Assembly (NCBI GenBank): GCA_965267405.1
Contig: OZ253954.1
Span: forward strand, 496,001 to 560,000
Direction: 5' to 3'
DNA length: 64,000 bases
From: JAPPOI01 sp028818055
GTDB lineage: Bacteria; Pseudomonadota; Alphaproteobacteria; Rhodobacterales; Rhodobacteraceae
Within the stretch, counting starts at the first letter, position 1; each line of letters begins with the position of its first letter. The notes below the pieces were generated by a model, which saw nothing but the letters and a program-made list of their open reading frames with translations, was not told the DNA's origin and ran no database searches. A program made the position numbers and the translations under genes. This document shows, in pieces, positions 34,966 through 44,473 of the stretch.

Positions 34966-36060
34966 CTAGATGCTCGTTTCGCAGGCGGCGAGTTTGTTCC
35001 AGTCGAACTCTACACCGATGCCGGGTTCTTTGGGTGCCACAGCCATGTGGTCTTCGACGACCAATGGACGGTGGGTGTATTCGTCGATGGGGAAGGAATG
35101 CACTTCCAGCCAGCCCGCGTTTGGCTGCGCCGACACCAGACTTACGTGTAACTCCTGCATGCCGTGGCTACAGGCAGGAATACCGTGTTCCTGACCCAAC
35201 CGAGCCGCCTGAAGCCAACCTGTGATGCCGCCACAGTTCGACGCATCGGGCTGCAAATAGCTGAGCTTGGCGTCCCGGATCGCATACTCAAATTCGTGGA
35301 TCGTGTGGAGGTTTTCACCCATGGCAAGCGGCATGCCAGTTGCCTCGGCAATTCTGCCAAATCCAGTGTAATCATCCGGAATGGTTGGTTCTTCGAACCA
35401 TGTGATGTCGTATTTTTCAAACGCCTTTGCAGCTGCAATCGCCTGATCGACGCTCATGGAATAATTGGCGTCCACCATGAATGTTCGGTCAGGCCCAATC
35501 AGGTCTCGGACCGCCGCAATTCGGGCAACGTCTTCTTCCAACGTGGGTTGACCGATCTTGATTTTCACGGCGTTGAAGCCGCGATCGAGATACCCCTGAA
35601 TACTGTCCAAAAGCTTTGGAAGTGGGAAATTCAAGTCAATGCCGCCGGCATAAGCTTTGCATCGATCCGACGCGCCACCGGCGACTTTCACCAATGGCTT
35701 TCCCATTGATTTACAACGGAGATCCCAAAGCGCTATATCGACTGCCGAAATCGCAAAAGACGCCACGCCGCCACGTCCGACGTAGTGGATATGCCACTGC
35801 ATGGAATCGTAAATTGCTTCGACATTCTCAGCGTCTCTGCCCTTAATGAATGGTGCAAGATCGATCGCTGCCATCGTCGCGACAGCACGGCCACCACGTC
35901 CCCCGGTGTAGGTATAGCCAGTCCCCTCAGTGCCATCGTCAAGCGTGATGGTGGCTGTAATCAGCTCGAAGTGCGTGTGATCGCCATGTTTGGCGTCAGT
36001 CAAAACTTCAGCCAACGGCACGTTGAAATGCCGGATGCGAACATCCTCAATCCTGCTCAT
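34966..36060 (-). CDS. Enolase-superfamily dehydratase/racemase (mandelate racemase group)
   Basis: The 364-residue protein has all features of the mandelate racemase group: KxK (K166, K168 in AVKIKIG), metal ligands D197 (MVDANYS), E223 (WFEEP) and E249 (AMGENLH), and the Asp-His dyad D272 (QPDASN) and H299 (ACSHG). Sugar-acid dehydratases or racemases share this set, so the substrate is open. The start at MSRIEDVR overlaps the end of rlmE by 14 bases. No sugar transporter or dehydrogenase is adjacent to guide assignment. Confidence 0.83.
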   Translation of the reverse strand: MSRIEDVRIRHFNVPLAEVLTDAKHGDHTHFELITATITLDDGTEGTGYTYTGGRGGRAVATMAAIDLAPFIKGRDAENVEAIYDSMQWHIHYVGRGGVASFAISAVDIALWDLRCKSMGKPLVKVAGGASDRCKAYAGGIDLNFPLPKLLDSIQGYLDRGFNAVKIKIGQPTLEEDVARIAAVRDLIGPDRTFMVDANYSMSVDQAIAAAKAFEKYDITWFEEPTIPDDYTGFGRIAEATGMPLAMGENLHTIHEFEYAIRDAKLSYLQPDASNCGGITGWLQAARLGQEHGIPACSHGMQELHVSLVSAQPNAGWLEVHSFPIDEYTHRPLVVEDHMAVAPKEPGIGVEFDWNKLAACETSI

Positions 36061-36769
36061 CTTCGGACCTTCCCCGGAATCCCCGCGCCACAACAAACTT
36101 CTCTGAACTATCCGCCCGGGATGCGGGTGGCTTCACGTTGGCAACACTGTCGAACCGTTGCTTAAGCAACGTTTGCAAGCTGCCTTCGGCGCCGCCTGCA
36201 AGCACCTTGGCGACGAAAGTGCCACCCGGCTCTAAAACATCAAATGCAAGTTCGGCTGCAGCTTCGCACAGAGCCACGATCCGCAAATGATCCGTCTGCT
36301 TATGACCGGACGCGCTGGCCGCCATATCAGACATCACGACATCTGCCCGACCACCAAGCCATTCCTTTACCTTGTCGTCGGCACCATCTTCTAGAAAATC
36401 CAGAACATGGATTTCGGCGCCAGCGATCGGTTCAACCTCTTGCAGATCGATGCCGAGCACGCGACCAACGGCTTTGCCCTGCTTCTCACCCAGCGCGTTC
36501 ACTCGCTTGACGGCAACCTGGCACCACCCCCCCGGAGCGCAGCCCAGATCAACGACCCGAGCTCCAGGCACCAAGAACCGATATTTATCGTCCAATTCCA
36601 ATATCTTGAATGCGGCGCGGCCACGATAACCTTCGTCCTTTGCCCGCTTCACGTACGGGTCATTTAGCTGCCGCTCGAGCCAACGGGTAGAGCTCAGTTT
36701 GCGTCCGCGAGCAGATTTCACTTTGACTTTCAGGTCGCGCCGTCCCCGCCCGCTTGTGCCTTTCGCCAT
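36047..36769 (-). CDS. rlmE: 23S rRNA 2'-O-ribose U2552 methyltransferase
   Basis: The 240-residue FtsJ-type methyltransferase modifies U2552 in the A loop of 23S rRNA late in 50S assembly. The SAM motif is RVVDLGCAPGGW, and the catalytic K-D-K-E set is visible as K55 (RAAFKIL), D148 (VVMSDMA), K188 (TFVAKVL) and E223 (DSSEKF). A Lys-rich N-terminus (KVKVKSARGRK) suits rRNA binding. GGAGA seven bases upstream supports MAKGTSG as start. It is divergent from the YdeI-like gene. Confidence 0.95.
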   Translation of the reverse strand: MAKGTSGRGRRDLKVKVKSARGRKLSSTRWLERQLNDPYVKRAKDEGYRGRAAFKILELDDKYRFLVPGARVVDLGCAPGGWCQVAVKRVNALGEKQGKAVGRVLGIDLQEVEPIAGAEIHVLDFLEDGADDKVKEWLGGRADVVMSDMAASASGHKQTDHLRIVALCEAAAELAFDVLEPGGTFVAKVLAGGAEGSLQTLLKQRFDSVANVKPPASRADSSEKFVVARGFRGRSEDEQD

Positions 36770-36886
36770 TGGCCGATCTCCTTTCTTTCCGGATAGCGGT
36801 GATGCGCCAAACCAGCAAGGATTTCCCGGCTGATAGTTCATAACAGTCGGCCTGCTGTTAGTGTTTCGAACGAAAGGAATCGGGTC

Positions 36887-37477
36887 ATGGCCAGGCCATT
36901 GCAGGACAAGGAAGAGGTTGAGGTGCTTTCGCGTGCCGATCTTAGGTCGTGGCTGGAAAACAACCATACCCGTACAAACGGTATCTGGCTGGTGCACCAT
37001 AAAAAGCTGTCCGGTCACTATTTGCCCATGGGCGACATCGTGGCCGAGTGCTTGGCATTTGGCTGGGTCGATAGCCTTTCCCGGGGCAAGGACGATCTGC
37101 GGACCATGCATTGGATCGCCCCACGCAAACACGGTTCAAACTGGTCCGCAGTCAACAAGAGGATCGTGGCGGATCTGGAAGCCACCAATCTTATGACCGA
37201 GGCAGGACGCAATGCCATCAATGCTGCAAAAGCCGACGGCAGTTGGTCCCGGTTGGACAGTGTAGAGCGTCTTGAGATTCCGGACGATCTGGCCAACGCG
37301 TTCGAAAAGCAGCCCGGGTCACTCTCAAACTGGGATGCATTCCCACGTTCTGTGAAACGCGGTGCTTTGGAAATCCTGATCAATGCAAAGCAACCATCAA
37401 CCCGCGTTCGCAAAATTGAAGAAATAGTTAGTTGTTCCGCCCGAAACGAAAGGCCTTTCCAATGGCGTTCAGAGTAA
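36887..37477 (+). CDS. YdeI/OmpD-associated family protein
   Basis: The protein has 196 residues. SRADLRSWLENNHTRTNGIWLVHHKK, VAECLAFGWVDSLSRGKDDLRTMHWIAPRK and a C-terminal FPRSVKRGALEILINAKQPSTR are the layout of YdeI-like proteins (bacteriocin-protection/OmpD-associated). The role is not established. Its end overlaps the downstream lipoprotein gene by 16 bases. Confidence 0.8.
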   Translation: MARPLQDKEEVEVLSRADLRSWLENNHTRTNGIWLVHHKKLSGHYLPMGDIVAECLAFGWVDSLSRGKDDLRTMHWIAPRKHGSNWSAVNKRIVADLEATNLMTEAGRNAINAAKADGSWSRLDSVERLEIPDDLANAFEKQPGSLSNWDAFPRSVKRGALEILINAKQPSTRVRKIEEIVSCSARNERPFQWRSE

Positions 37478-37980
37478 TCCTCCCCCTTCTATGTTTTTTT
37501 GCAGTCGCATCCTGCGCCACACTCAGCGAAGATGCATGCCGCGGTGGCGATTGGACCAACATCGGGTTTCGGGACGGCGCCGAGGGGCGGAGCTTCGACT
37601 TTGTCGAAAAACATGCCAAGGCCTGTGCAGAGTTTGGAATTGCGCCAGATGTCAAAAGCTGGTCGTCGGGCCGAACCAAAGGTTTGGCGCTATATTGCAC
37701 GCCCGAGCGTGCCTATTCTGAAGGCCGCGAGGGCAACCGACTGCGTCCGGTTTGCGAGGGCTACGACCAGCGTCCACTCGAGCATGCAAATATCCGCGGG
37801 CTGAATTACCACGACCTTACGCAAGATATCCTTGGCGCTGAAAATCGGCTTTCCGAAATCAGCAGTTTGCTGGCTGCCTTGCCGGATGGAGATCCTGCGC
37901 GCGCCGGTCTCGTGTCAGAACGCACTCGGTTGCGGATGCAAATCTTGCGATTGAGAAGCCGCCGCACCGCTTATTTGTGA
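37462..37980 (+). CDS. DUF2799 lipoprotein
   Basis: The 172-residue lipoprotein has signal MAFRVILPLLCFFAVASC with lipobox VASC. The GFRDGAEGRSFDFVEKHAKAC and YCTPERAYSEGREGNRLRPVC segments match DUF2799. The C-terminal half is a predicted coiled coil (AENRLSEISSLLAALPDGD..RTRLRMQILRLR). It begins inside the preceding gene, so it is coupled. An opposing 90-codon frame is a shadow. Confidence 0.75.
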   Translation: MAFRVILPLLCFFAVASCATLSEDACRGGDWTNIGFRDGAEGRSFDFVEKHAKACAEFGIAPDVKSWSSGRTKGLALYCTPERAYSEGREGNRLRPVCEGYDQRPLEHANIRGLNYHDLTQDILGAENRLSEISSLLAALPDGDPARAGLVSERTRLRMQILRLRSRRTAYL

Positions 37981-37994
37981 TTGATAGAGCGCGA

Positions 37995-38080
37995 TGGTGC
38001 GGGCGGTGGGACTCGAACCCACACGGGCGTACGCCCTTCGGATTTTAAGTCCGATATGTCTACCATTCCATCACGCCCGC
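37995..38080 (-). tRNA. tRNA-Leu(TAA)
   Basis: The 86-nt type II tRNA has acceptor GCGGGCG paired with CGCCCGC, discriminator A, encoded CCA, and anticodon loop ACTTAAAAT (TAA) for UUA/UUG codons. The T arm reads GGGTTCGAGTCCC. It lies about 40 bases past the 3' end of the TPR gene on the same strand. Confidence 0.96.
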
Positions 38081-38120
38081 ACGCGACCGTGCATAAGCGT
38101 GCAAATCGTGATGAGCAAGA

Positions 38121-38663
38121 TCAGAGGTCGGTTCCAGGCGCCTCAACCAGATAATTTCTTTCCGGTATCCACGGATTGAGCTTCAACGCCTCCAAAAGCG
38201 TCGCTTGCGCCTCGTCTTGGCGCCCCAAACCCATGAGAGTCAAAGCTTTCCCCGAAATTGCTGCAACGTGCCGGGGCGAACGGATGATCGCCTCTTCCAA
38301 ATCAGTCAAAGCCGTTTCGTAATCTTGCCGCAGGAAGTTGACGAAAGCGCGTTGGTTGTACCCTTCGGCGTAATCCGGGCAATAGGCCACCAGCGCATCG
38401 AAAGCCTCGATCGCGGTGTCGAAGTCGTACGTGGCCCGCGCCGCCATGCCACGATCCAGCATCTCTTGGGCCTTGGCGTCAGGTGCAGTCGCCCAAAGAG
38501 CCCACAGCTCTTGGCTGATGCGATTTGCCTGTGAATTGTCTGGCAGTGATTGTGCCTCTTTCAAAAGCCGGCCTTCAGCTACAGCGATATCGACGGGTGC
38601 TGGACAACCTGCATTTGCTGCGCCTGCGGATAGAATGGAGAAAAAAAGTAGGATGTGTCGCAT
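38121..38663 (-). CDS. Periplasmic TPR-repeat protein
   Basis: The 180-residue protein has a signal peptide (RHILLFFSILSAGAANAG) and three TPR-like helix pairs: RGMAARATYDFDTAIEAFDALVAYCPDYAEGYNQRA, then FVNFLRQDYETALTDLEEAIIRSPRH, then AATLMGLGRQDEAQ-like. Binding of protein partners is implied; the partner is unknown. The ATG at MRHILL is used; a TTG two codons upstream is an alternative. Confidence 0.8.
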   Translation of the reverse strand: MRHILLFFSILSAGAANAGCPAPVDIAVAEGRLLKEAQSLPDNSQANRISQELWALWATAPDAKAQEMLDRGMAARATYDFDTAIEAFDALVAYCPDYAEGYNQRAFVNFLRQDYETALTDLEEAIIRSPRHVAAISGKALTLMGLGRQDEAQATLLEALKLNPWIPERNYLVEAPGTDL

Positions 38664-38693
38664 ACACAAATGATGCGGCTCATCCCACCAAAA

Positions 38694-39164
38694 TCAAGTC
38701 ACGATACCGGCATCCTTGACAGCTTGCATTGCAACATGCGTTGCGGTGTGCGCGACGTGCGGCAAGCTGGAGATACGTTCGCCCAACACTTGACGATACC
38801 GAGTGATATCGCGGGTCCGAACTTTCAGCAGATAGTCGAAGGCTCCGGCGATCATGTGGCATTCCTCGATTTCCGGCACTGCCAATGCGGCATCGTTGAA
38901 GGCGGACAAAGCTCGCTCGCGTGTATCGCTCAGTTTTACCTCGACAAATGCCACATGGTCCCGCCCCAATCGAACCGGATCAAGCTGAGCTCGATATCCG
39001 ACAATAACGCCTTCGTCTTCCAGCCGCTTCAATCTTGCCTGAACGGGCGTTTTGGATAGCGACACTCGACGAGAAAGTTCTGCAACAGAGATGCGCGCAT
39101 CAGCAGATACGATATCCAGAATCCGTCGGTCGATCGCATCAAGATCAAAAGTCGTTTCGCCCAT
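38694..39164 (-). CDS. Lrp/AsnC regulator divergent from putA
   Basis: The 156-residue regulator has an N-terminal HTH (IDRRILDIVSADARISVAELSRRVSLSKTPVQARLKRLE) and a C-terminal Asn-synthetase-like RAM domain (AALAVPEIEECHMIAGAFDYLLKVR). It is divergently transcribed from putA, and the 84-base gap is AT-rich, so it probably is the proline-responsive activator PutR. The ATG at MGETTFDL was chosen; an upstream in-frame extension lacks the family pattern. Confidence 0.88.
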   Translation of the reverse strand: MGETTFDLDAIDRRILDIVSADARISVAELSRRVSLSKTPVQARLKRLEDEGVIVGYRAQLDPVRLGRDHVAFVEVKLSDTRERALSAFNDAALAVPEIEECHMIAGAFDYLLKVRTRDITRYRQVLGERISSLPHVAHTATHVAMQAVKDAGIVT

Positions 39165-39248
39165 TTTTTTGCCGCCATTTAGTAATTCAGACCACATATA
39201 CGTTCAATGAAAGCCGCATGAGTGTCAATTACCTGATACGATAGGTTT

Positions 39249-42200
39249 ATGACAAACAATGTATCTTCCAGATTCATCAAACATCCTGATGAAAACTCGG
39301 TCGTCGCAAAGCTGATTGAAGAAGCAGCCCTTAGCGCCGAAACGCGTACCGCCATTACGGATCGTGCCGCGGCATTGGTTCGCGATATTCGCGGCAGTGG
39401 CGATCCCGGTATGATGGAAGTGTTTCTTGCCGAATATGGGCTTTCGACCGACGAAGGCATCGCACTGATGTGTCTGGCTGAAGCGCTGTTGCGGGTGCCG
39501 GATCCGGAAACCATCGACGCACTTATCGAGGACAAGATTGCGCCGTCCGATTGGGGGCAACACCTGGGCCAGTCCAGCTCGTCACTTGTCAATGCGTCGA
39601 CCTGGGCGTTGCTGCTCACGGGTCGTGTACTGGATGAAACCGGAAACGGCATTGCCGGCGCACTTCGCGGCGCATTGAAACGCCTTGGCGAACCCGTCAT
39701 CCGTACGGCGGCGAAACAAGCCATGCGCGAAATGGGTCAACAATTCGTCCTTGGCGAAACGATGGAAGACGCGACAAGGCGCGCAACAAAGTTGGAAGCC
39801 CAAGGGTACACCTATTCGTACGACATGCTTGGCGAAGCTGCGCTGACCCACGCAGATGCAATGCGCTACTTCCAAGCCTATTCCGATGCGATCATGGCAG
39901 CCGGGCGAACCGCATCCGGCGATACAATCGCAAACCGACCTGGCGTCTCGGTCAAGCTCTCGGCCTTGCATCCTCGATACGAAGTTTCGCAACGCGACCG
40001 CGTGCTGTCCGAGCTTGTGCCAAGGCTACGTGACCTTGCTCGCCTGGCCGCAGATCAAAATATCGGCCTGAACATCGATGCGGAAGAGGCAGATCGGCTT
40101 GAGCTTTCTCTCGATGTTATCGAAGCCGTGCTGCCCGATACACAGTTGGCCGGTTGGGACGGATTTGGCGTTGTGGTTCAAGCGTATGGACTGCGTGCCG
40201 CGCCGGTTCTTGATCATCTTTACAAGATCGCAAACGACTTGGACCGCAACCTGATGGTTCGACTGGTTAAAGGCGCGTATTGGGACACCGAGATCAAGCT
40301 CGCACAAGTTGAAGGCTTGGATGCATTCCCAGTCTTCACGTCAAAAGCTGCGACCGATGTGTCCTACCTCGCTTGCGCGCGGAAGCTTTTGGACATGACC
40401 GACCGGCTATATCCGCAATTTGCCACTCACAATGCGCACAGCGTCGCGGCGATCCTTGAAATGGCCACGAAAGACGTTCCTTTCGAATTTCAACGCCTTC
40501 ACGGCATGGGCGAACGGCTGCACGAACTGGTAAAGGATCAATCGGGCCACTCTTGCAGGATCTATGCCCCTGTCGGCGCTCACCGCGATCTTTTGGCGTA
40601 TCTCGTCCGGCGTCTTTTGGAGAATGGTGCCAACTCAAGCTTCGTCCATCAGATTGTAAATGAGGACATTCCACCGGAAGAAGTGGTGAGCGATCCGTTC
40701 GATTTGATAGGCGAAGGTCGCGCGCTGAAAACCGGCGCGAAGCTGTACCCTGATCGGCGGAACTCAAAGGGTTGGGATCTCACGGACGAAAGCCAATTGG
40801 CGACCTACAACGACGCGCGGGAGGCCTTTAGGGACGCCAACTGGACAGCAATTCCGTCAAATGCGGAAATCGTCGAGGATGTGCAAAAACTGGAGATTAA
40901 GTCGCCGTCGATTGTCGATGACACTGTCGGTTTTGTGCAAACTGCAAAACCGATCGACATCGAAAATGCACTCTCAAATGCCACCATATGGGACGTATCC
41001 GGGGCGGATCGCGCCAAAGTACTGAACGCCGCCGCCGACGCCTATGAAGGTAACGCTGGCGCACTGTTTGCTTGTCTGGCCAGGGAGGCCGGAAAGACCC
41101 CGCAGGACTGCGTAAATGAGCTTCGCGAGGCTGTCGATTTTCTCAGATACTACGCAACCAGAACCGAAAGTTTAAGGGGCGAACCGGTTGGGCTGGTGGC
41201 GTGTGTTTCACCCTGGAATTTCCCGCTGGCCATCTTCACCGGTCAAATTGCTGGCGCTCTTGCAGCCGGATGCGGGGTGCTCGCCAAGCCAGCAGAACAG
41301 ACGCCGTTGGTTGCCGCATTGGCTGTTAAATTGCTCCACGACGCCGGAGTTCCTAAAGCAGTTCTCCAACTTCTTCCCGGGGATGGGCTTTCAGTTGGCG
41401 GGCCGCTTACGTCTGACCCGCGTATCAACGCGGTTGCATTTACCGGCTCAACCGAAACTGCCAAGCACATTCGCCGCGCCATGGCCGAGAACCTTGCCCC
41501 CGGCGCTCCGTTGATTGCGGAAACCGGTGGGCTGAACGCAATGATCATTGATTCCACGGCTTTGCTTGAGCAAGCGGTCCGCGATGTTATCGCCTCGTCA
41601 TTCCAATCCGCCGGCCAACGATGCAGTGCACTCAGGTGTGTATATGTCCAGGATGATATTGCCGAAGCATTCAAAGATATGCTGTTCGGCGCGATGGACG
41701 AATTGACCGTTGGCAATCCTTGGGACCACGCTACAGACGTGGGGCCTTTAATCGACGCCGAGGCCCAAGAGGCCGTATCGAGTTACTTGCAAAATGCCAA
41801 TGTATTGCACCAACGCCCGGTTCCAAACACCGGCTATTTCGTGCCGCCAAGCGTTGTCGAGGTTGGCGGCATTGGTGATCTGACTCACGAAGTGTTCGGC
41901 CCGGTTCTGCACCTTGCCACCTTTGATCCTGAGGACCTACAGAGCGTCATTTCCGACATAAATTCAAAAGGATACGGTCTAACCTTCGGATTGCACACTC
42001 GTATCGATAGCCGCGTTCAAGACATTGTTGAAGCGGTCGATGTTGGCAACGTTTATGTAAACCGTAACCAAATTGGTGCGGTCGTCGGGACGCAGCCGTT
42101 TGGTGGCGAGGGGCTATCCGGCACGGGTCCAAAAGCAGGTGGACCATTCTACGTCGACCGCTTCCGCACCGAAACGGGAACAGACCATGTCTCACCACGT

Positions 42201-42578
42201 GATATGCCGGGCCCCACCGGCGAAACCAACCGCCTGACCCTGTCGCCGCGCAACCCCATTCTGTGCCTTGGCCCCGGCGTTGAGGAAGCAAATGCACAAG
42301 CTGAGGCCGTGATGGCCCTTGGTGGTGAGGCCGCGACGGCGCCAGATTTGAGACCACTAGACGTTGCAACGCACGCTGGGATTTCGGGTGCTATCTGGTG
42401 GGGCTCAGCAGAGGATGCACGTGCGTACGCAAAAGCCCTTGCATCCCGCGAAGGCCCAATTCTTCCCTTGATCACCGGAGCACCGCGATTAAGCGAGGTA
42501 CATCATGAACGGCATCTTTGCGTCGATACCACTGCCTCTGGCGGGAATGCAGCGCTGCTGGCCGAAGCGGCGTCTTGA
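39249..42578 (+). CDS. putA: Bifunctional proline dehydrogenase / P5C dehydrogenase
   Basis: The 1109-residue enzyme oxidises proline to glutamate. The proline dehydrogenase TIM barrel contains RPGVSVKLSALHPRY and LMVRLVKGAYWDTEIK. The P5C dehydrogenase half carries GNVYVNRNQIGAVVGTQPFGGEG and the catalytic C792 in SAGQRCSALR. There is no N-terminal ribbon-helix-helix domain, unlike enteric PutA, so repression is not done by the enzyme itself; the divergent Lrp regulator fits that job. A rhomboid gene follows 31 bases later. Confidence 0.96.
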   Translation: MTNNVSSRFIKHPDENSVVAKLIEEAALSAETRTAITDRAAALVRDIRGSGDPGMMEVFLAEYGLSTDEGIALMCLAEALLRVPDPETIDALIEDKIAPSDWGQHLGQSSSSLVNASTWALLLTGRVLDETGNGIAGALRGALKRLGEPVIRTAAKQAMREMGQQFVLGETMEDATRRATKLEAQGYTYSYDMLGEAALTHADAMRYFQAYSDAIMAAGRTASGDTIANRPGVSVKLSALHPRYEVSQRDRVLSELVPRLRDLARLAADQNIGLNIDAEEADRLELSLDVIEAVLPDTQLAGWDGFGVVVQAYGLRAAPVLDHLYKIANDLDRNLMVRLVKGAYWDTEIKLAQVEGLDAFPVFTSKAATDVSYLACARKLLDMTDRLYPQFATHNAHSVAAILEMATKDVPFEFQRLHGMGERLHELVKDQSGHSCRIYAPVGAHRDLLAYLVRRLLENGANSSFVHQIVNEDIPPEEVVSDPFDLIGEGRALKTGAKLYPDRRNSKGWDLTDESQLATYNDAREAFRDANWTAIPSNAEIVEDVQKLEIKSPSIVDDTVGFVQTAKPIDIENALSNATIWDVSGADRAKVLNAAADAYEGNAGALFACLAREAGKTPQDCVNELREAVDFLRYYATRTESLRGEPVGLVACVSPWNFPLAIFTGQIAGALAAGCGVLAKPAEQTPLVAALAVKLLHDAGVPKAVLQLLPGDGLSVGGPLTSDPRINAVAFTGSTETAKHIRRAMAENLAPGAPLIAETGGLNAMIIDSTALLEQAVRDVIASSFQSAGQRCSALRCVYVQDDIAEAFKDMLFGAMDELTVGNPWDHATDVGPLIDAEAQEAVSSYLQNANVLHQRPVPNTGYFVPPSVVEVGGIGDLTHEVFGPVLHLATFDPEDLQSVISDINSKGYGLTFGLHTRIDSRVQDIVEAVDVGNVYVNRNQIGAVVGTQPFGGEGLSGTGPKAGGPFYVDRFRTETGTDHVSPRDMPGPTGETNRLTLSPRNPILCLGPGVEEANAQAEAVMALGGEAATAPDLRPLDVATHAGISGAIWWGSAEDARAYAKALASREGPILPLITGAPRLSEVHHERHLCVDTTASGGNAALLAEAAS

Positions 42579-42609
42579 TCTTTGACGTGAAACCGGGTCG
42601 TTTGGCCCC

Positions 42610-43344
42610 ATGTTTCCAATCCGTGACCATAACCCGTCTCGCCGTACACCGTTCGTCACTTGGGGCCTGATGGCCATCAACATTGCCGTGTTCCTCGGGT
42701 ATTTCTCGCTGTTTTCAGACCCGCGTGCCTTGGGTGAATTTTTCTCCAACTGGGGGCTGGTTCCAGCAGTCGCCAGTCCCGAGACTTTCGTGACATCCAT
42801 GTTTCTTCATGGCGGCATCATGCACCTGATTGGTAACATGCTGTTTTTGTGGGTTTTTGGCGACAACATGGAAGACGCGATGGGCCACGGCGGCTTCCTT
42901 GGTTTCTATCTTGTCAGCGGGCTGGTTGCCGCGACAGCACAGTTTGGGGCCGACCCGTCCAGTACCGTTCCCATGGTCGGAGCTTCAGGAGCGATTGCAG
43001 GTGTGATGGGGGGATACCTTCTGCTTTACCCGAAAGCGCGGGTCGACATACTGATTATCCTGATCATTATCTTCCGCATTATTCCAGTACCGGCCTGGAT
43101 CGTACTGGGCGCTTGGTTTGGCATTCAGATCGTACAAGGTTCTGTTACTCCCACCGACCAAGGCGGCGTCGCCTATTGGGCGCACGCCGGCGGCTTTGTC
43201 GCGGGGCTGGTCATGACCGCGCCGATTTGGATCAGGCGCGGTGGAATTGATTTCTGGGAACGCACCGACGGGCATCCGCCACATCCGGAAACGCAATATA
43301 GGTGGGCAAAAACGGCAATCCCGCCCGTAAGACCACGCCGCTAA
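42610..43344 (+). CDS. Rhomboid-family intramembrane serine protease
   Basis: The 244-residue protein has six or seven hydrophobic segments. The catalytic dyad is visible: S126 in VGASGAIAGVMGGYLL and H192 in WAHAGGFVAGL; the HLIGNMLFLWVFG helix with its conserved His-Asn pair is also intact. The RRTPFVTWGLMAINIAVF opening matches bacterial rhomboids. The substrates are unknown. It ends four bases into the convergent SMR gene. Confidence 0.9.
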   Translation: MFPIRDHNPSRRTPFVTWGLMAINIAVFLGYFSLFSDPRALGEFFSNWGLVPAVASPETFVTSMFLHGGIMHLIGNMLFLWVFGDNMEDAMGHGGFLGFYLVSGLVAATAQFGADPSSTVPMVGASGAIAGVMGGYLLLYPKARVDILIILIIIFRIIPVPAWIVLGAWFGIQIVQGSVTPTDQGGVAYWAHAGGFVAGLVMTAPIWIRRGGIDFWERTDGHPPHPETQYRWAKTAIPPVRPRR

Positions 43345-43679
43345 GTGTGCGTCGTCGATGCTGAAAACAGGTGGATAACCAGAATGCCGCCAATGATCAT
43401 GGCTAGTCCAAGGATCGCAGGCACATCCAGTTTTTGGCTGAAGACGAAGTATCCGATCAGTGCGATAAACACGATCCCAAGGCCTGACCAGATTGCGTAA
43501 ACCAGACCAACGGGCATCACGGACAGCGTCAGCGACAAGAAGTAAAACGCAACTGCATAGCCGACAACGACAATCGCCGAAGGACCAATCCGAGTGAATT
43601 GATGGCTGGCCTGAAGCGCGGTTGTTCCGATCGTTTCAGCCAGCACAGCAAGGATAAGATAAACATAGTGGATTGGCAT
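43341..43679 (-). CDS. Small multidrug resistance (EmrE-type) transporter
   Basis: The 112-residue protein has four membrane helices with the essential glutamate in LAVLAETIGTTALQASHQF and YAIWSGLGIVF in helix 3, both SMR hallmarks. SMR pumps export cationic drugs, guanidinium or related compounds by proton exchange. It follows the Lrp/AsnC gene by 18 bases on the same strand, suggesting this regulator controls it. The EmrE versus guanidinium subtype cannot be told. Confidence 0.9.
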   Translation of the reverse strand: MPIHYVYLILAVLAETIGTTALQASHQFTRIGPSAIVVVGYAVAFYFLSLTLSVMPVGLVYAIWSGLGIVFIALIGYFVFSQKLDVPAILGLAMIIGGILVIHLFSASTTHT

Positions 43680-43697
43680 TCAGGTGATGTCCTTCAT

Positions 43698-44159
43698 CTA
43701 AACCGGCAAGGCCGTCGTTGATTTGATCTCTTCCATAACGAAACTTGCCGAAACGTCCGACATTTCGACCATTCGAATTAACCTTTGATAAAGCGCGTCA
43801 TAGTCAGCCATATCAGCCACTCTCGCTTGAACCAGGTAATCTAAATCACCGGACATACGATATGCCCCGAGTATCTCAGGCATAGAGCGGGTTGCCTTGG
43901 CAAACTTGTCTAACCACGACGCATCGTGGTGATTTGTGCGTATTTGGATGAAGACTGAAAGCTTCAGGTCAAGCTTGTCAGGATCAAGCAGGCAAACCTT
44001 ACCTTTGACTATGCCCTTTTCTTCCAATGCGCGCATTCGGCGCCAGGTCGCATTGCGTGATAGGCCGATCTTGTCACCAAGCTCATCAACGCTGAGGCTT
44101 GCATCACGCTGCAAAACGCTCAACAAACGACGATCAATGCTATCAATTATCTCACTCAT
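43698..44159 (-). CDS. Lrp/AsnC family regulator
   Basis: The 153-residue regulator has an HTH (IDRRLLSVLQRDASLSVDELGDKIGLSRNATWRRMRALEEKG) and a RAM domain (ILGAYRMSGDLDYLVQARV). It is upstream of the SMR transporter in the same operon and divergent from the DUF6356 gene. It differs clearly from the putA-linked Lrp, so they are not recent copies. Its ligand is unknown. Confidence 0.85.
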   Translation of the reverse strand: MSEIIDSIDRRLLSVLQRDASLSVDELGDKIGLSRNATWRRMRALEEKGIVKGKVCLLDPDKLDLKLSVFIQIRTNHHDASWLDKFAKATRSMPEILGAYRMSGDLDYLVQARVADMADYDALYQRLIRMVEMSDVSASFVMEEIKSTTALPV

Positions 44160-44266
44160 TAATTTATTTTTGGGATTTTATCTTAAAAAAGGCAAGGATT
44201 AGTGAGAAATTTGGGATCCAATTCTATCGATGATCGCGATAATGCTCGTAATCGATGGAGACAAAC

Positions 44267-44473
44267 ATGATCGCACGACTTTTCACCACTCACCCAGCTA
44301 GCGTTGACGAAACGTACATCGAGCACGCCGTTTTCGCTTCGCGTTTCTCATTCAAACTGTTTGCAGCGGCCTTCGCAGCGCTAGTTCACGCGATCTTGCC
44401 ATTCATGTTCGAAAAAACCGCCAGCCGAATGATCGCCGAGATGTACGCTAAGACCCACAACCGGGGTCAGTAA
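44267..44473 (+). CDS. DUF6356 family small protein
   Basis: The 68-residue protein reads MIARLFTTHPASVDETYIEH then a hydrophobic region AAAFAALVHAILPFMFE, with HAILPF as the family hallmark. One or two membrane helices are likely. The second ATG is used because GGAG is six bases before it; an ATG four codons upstream lies inside that ribosome site. Function unknown. Confidence 0.75.
   Translation: MIARLFTTHPASVDETYIEHAVFASRFSFKLFAAAFAALVHAILPFMFEKTASRMIAEMYAKTHNRGQ

Noticed and set aside
34830..35225. 131-codon frame through the tRNA-Ser
   Set aside because: It covers the tRNA and the antisense of the enolase-superfamily gene; not coding.
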